5,464 bases of DNA, taken from Thermoproteota archaeon. GTDB lineage: Archaea > Thermoproteota > EX4484-205 > JAAOZP01. Below, in pieces: positions 4,270-5,464 of this stretch. Position numbers and translations under genes: made by a program. Under the pieces are notes generated by a model that saw only the letters and a program-made list of their open reading frames with translations, had not been told where the DNA came from and did not search any database. Each line of letters begins with the position of its first letter. Position 1 is the first letter of the stretch. The DNA is taken from assembly GCA_025059435.1 (NCBI GenBank), contig JANXDK010000040.1:1-5464 (forward strand), given 5' to 3'.

Positions 4270-5464
4270 CTAAATGTATTGATCGAGACTTGTAACTGAT
4301 GGTTGATCAATGATCAACTCACCTTTCGTCAGCGCTTCTTTCAAACGCTTAGCTAGAGTTGGTCCGATACCAGGTACACTAGCTAAATCGTGTTCATCAG
4401 CTTTAGCTATGTCTCTGAGGCATCTAAAGCCATGAGTAAAAAGAGTTCTGGCCCTCACCCTTCCTATTCCTTTGATACTTACGAGCTCCAATAGCTCACT
4501 TTTTACACCATGCTTGATGCGCTCTCTAAGTACTATTAACTCCTTCAGACGCTCAAAAACACCGAGAAGTTTCGCTATCTCTCCTGCACCGTAAGTTAAC
4601 CATTCAGCGTTTTGTGTAAAGGCATATAGGTCTCCAGGGCCGATGTCATACCTATCTATAACATAATCATCTTGCTTTTCGTCTATCCAATCGAGAAGAA
4701 GAAGAGCTACTTTGAGTTCAGCTAAGTACATTTCATAGTCATCTGGATCGCTAGGGGGAGTGGTTAACAACTCTCCCCTTTTTTCTTCTACTACTTCGTC
4801 AAGCCATTCTCTATCACCTCTTCTCAGGTAAAGCTTTGGCATATCAGGAGTTGAAGCTATCAAGTGCAAGTATGTCAAGTCTGTAAACTTTCTCTTTGTG
4901 TTTAAATTCCTTATGAAGAGACTAGCTGTGCGTGGATCTAAATAAAGTTCAGAGACACGCTGACCTATGGATGTTGCCCTCACCTTACCCCTATCAAACT
5001 CCACAAAACCTTCACTCCATAACTCTCTCAGTACACTTTCAGAGAGTTTCGTAATGTAGAATATATTATAATACTGTTTCGCATAAAGAGTTAAAGAAAG
5101 TGTATTGTGTAAATCCTCAACTGAAGAGGCGAGCCCGCTCGCCACTTCAGCAAGAAGCTGTCCTCTAAGTGCTCGTTCGGAAGAAAGTTTAGACGTAATG
5201 CGTTCTGGAGAAGCTTTTACAAATTCCTCCATTAAGTAATCTACTTCGTCGATTGTACGAGCTATTAAAACGGATTCACCTATTTTATCATATTTCGGTC
5301 TTCCAGCCCTACCAGCCATTTGCTTGTATTCCATGACCGTAAGCTCCTCATGTACACCCAACTCAACGTTGAATCGATGTCTATCTGCAACAATCACTCT
5401 TCTCGCAGGTAAGTTGACACCTGCTGCAAGCGTCGGTGTTGCAATGACAACTTTTACCAAGTTA
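4270..5464 (-). CDS. hel308: Hel308 family superfamily-2 DNA helicase, C-terminal part (5' end beyond the window)
   Basis: Hel308 is an ATP-dependent 3'-to-5' helicase acting on stalled forks and recombination intermediates. The frame is open to the right edge, and about 398 residues of a usual 700 or so are visible; the Walker A and DEAD-box region lies outside. Motif V TPTLAAGVNLPARRVIV (about residues 10-26 of the fragment) and motif VI YKQMAGRAGRP (46-56) complete the second RecA domain. A winged-helix domain follows at about 85-185. A ratchet domain at about 185-320 includes LLLLDWIDE and IGPGDLYAF. Tandem helix-hairpin-helix motifs follow, GIGRVRARTLF (332-342) and SVPGIGPTLAKRL (362-374). 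The TTG at 5458-5460 is internal, not the start. The C-terminus, TSLDQYI, resembles a degenerate PCNA-interacting box. The ratchet and RAR-type helix-hairpin-helix separate it from generic Ski2-like helicases. The downstream gap contains no obvious strong terminator. Confidence 0.96.
   Translation of the reverse strand, partial: NLVKVVIATPTLAAGVNLPARRVIVADRHRFNVELGVHEELTVMEYKQMAGRAGRPKYDKIGESVLIARTIDEVDYLMEEFVKASPERITSKLSSERALRGQLLAEVASGLASSVEDLHNTLSLTLYAKQYYNIFYITKLSESVLRELWSEGFVEFDRGKVRATSIGQRVSELYLDPRTASLFIRNLNTKRKFTDLTYLHLIASTPDMPKLYLRRGDREWLDEVVEEKRGELLTTPPSDPDDYEMYLAELKVALLLLDWIDEKQDDYVIDRYDIGPGDLYAFTQNAEWLTYGAGEIAKLLGVFERLKELIVLRERIKHGVKSELLELVSIKGIGRVRARTLFTHGFRCLRDIAKADEHDLASVPGIGPTLAKRLKEALTKGELIIDQPSVTSLDQYI
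4302..4318. repeat. 17-bp perfect palindrome near the 3' end of hel308
   Basis: GTTGATCA-A-TGATCAAC has 8-bp arms around one central base, and each arm contains the shorter palindrome TGATCA. It lies inside the hel308 coding region, within codons for the last 20 residues, about 30 nt before the stop codon. In RNA it could fold into a 7-bp stem with a 3-nt loop. It may be a protein-binding site, an mRNA 3'-end hairpin or a chance result of the codons used for IDQ. Confidence 0.6.

Overview
The window looks like an ordinary chromosomal segment of an archaeon, probably a thermophilic member of the Thermoproteota/TACK side. It carries archaeal Trm1, an archaeal UPF0200 P-loop kinase, an archaeal COG4080 SPOUT-like protein and a Hel308 helicase. 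Starts are often preceded by TATA-like boxes about 24-27 nt upstream with no Shine-Dalgarno, which suggests leaderless transcripts. Arginine codons are mostly AGA/AGG and isoleucine is often ATA. The phylum and the thermophily are inferences; the archaeal assignment is firm.

Layout, left to right. (1) 1-802 (+): the 3' two thirds of trm1 (tRNA G26 dimethyltransferase), cut by the left edge. (2) 803-834: a short convergent gap holding a hairpin that could terminate both flanking genes. (3) 835-1866 (-): a Gfo/Idh/MocA oxidoreductase resembling UDP-GlcNAc 3-dehydrogenases. (4) 1867-1955: a compact divergent promoter region. (5) 1956-2513 (+): a UPF0200 P-loop kinase-like protein. (6) 2516-2995 (-): a COG4080 SPOUT-like protein, convergent with the previous gene and only 2 bp away. 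(7) 3024-3995 (-): a C5-cytosine methyltransferase with a GTG start, 28 bp upstream of the COG4080 gene and possibly cotranscribed with it. (8) 3996-4269: the largest intergenic stretch (274 bp), with the methyltransferase promoter, a possible 45-codon plus-strand ORF behind a strong AGGAGG, and small palindromes. (9) 4270-5464 (-): the C-terminal half of hel308, cut by the right edge.

The genes do not form one pathway. Trm1 and probably the COG4080 protein belong to RNA modification, Hel308 to replication-fork repair, the C5-methyltransferase to DNA (or conceivably RNA) methylation without a visible restriction partner, and the oxidoreductase to sugar-nucleotide metabolism. No mobile element, CRISPR array, rRNA or tRNA gene was seen. 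I found no convincing new multi-gene system. The points most worth checking are the variant motifs of the methyltransferase, the small ORFs beside it, the degenerate PCNA-binding-like tail of Hel308, and the two conserved but poorly characterised archaeal families (UPF0200 and COG4080).
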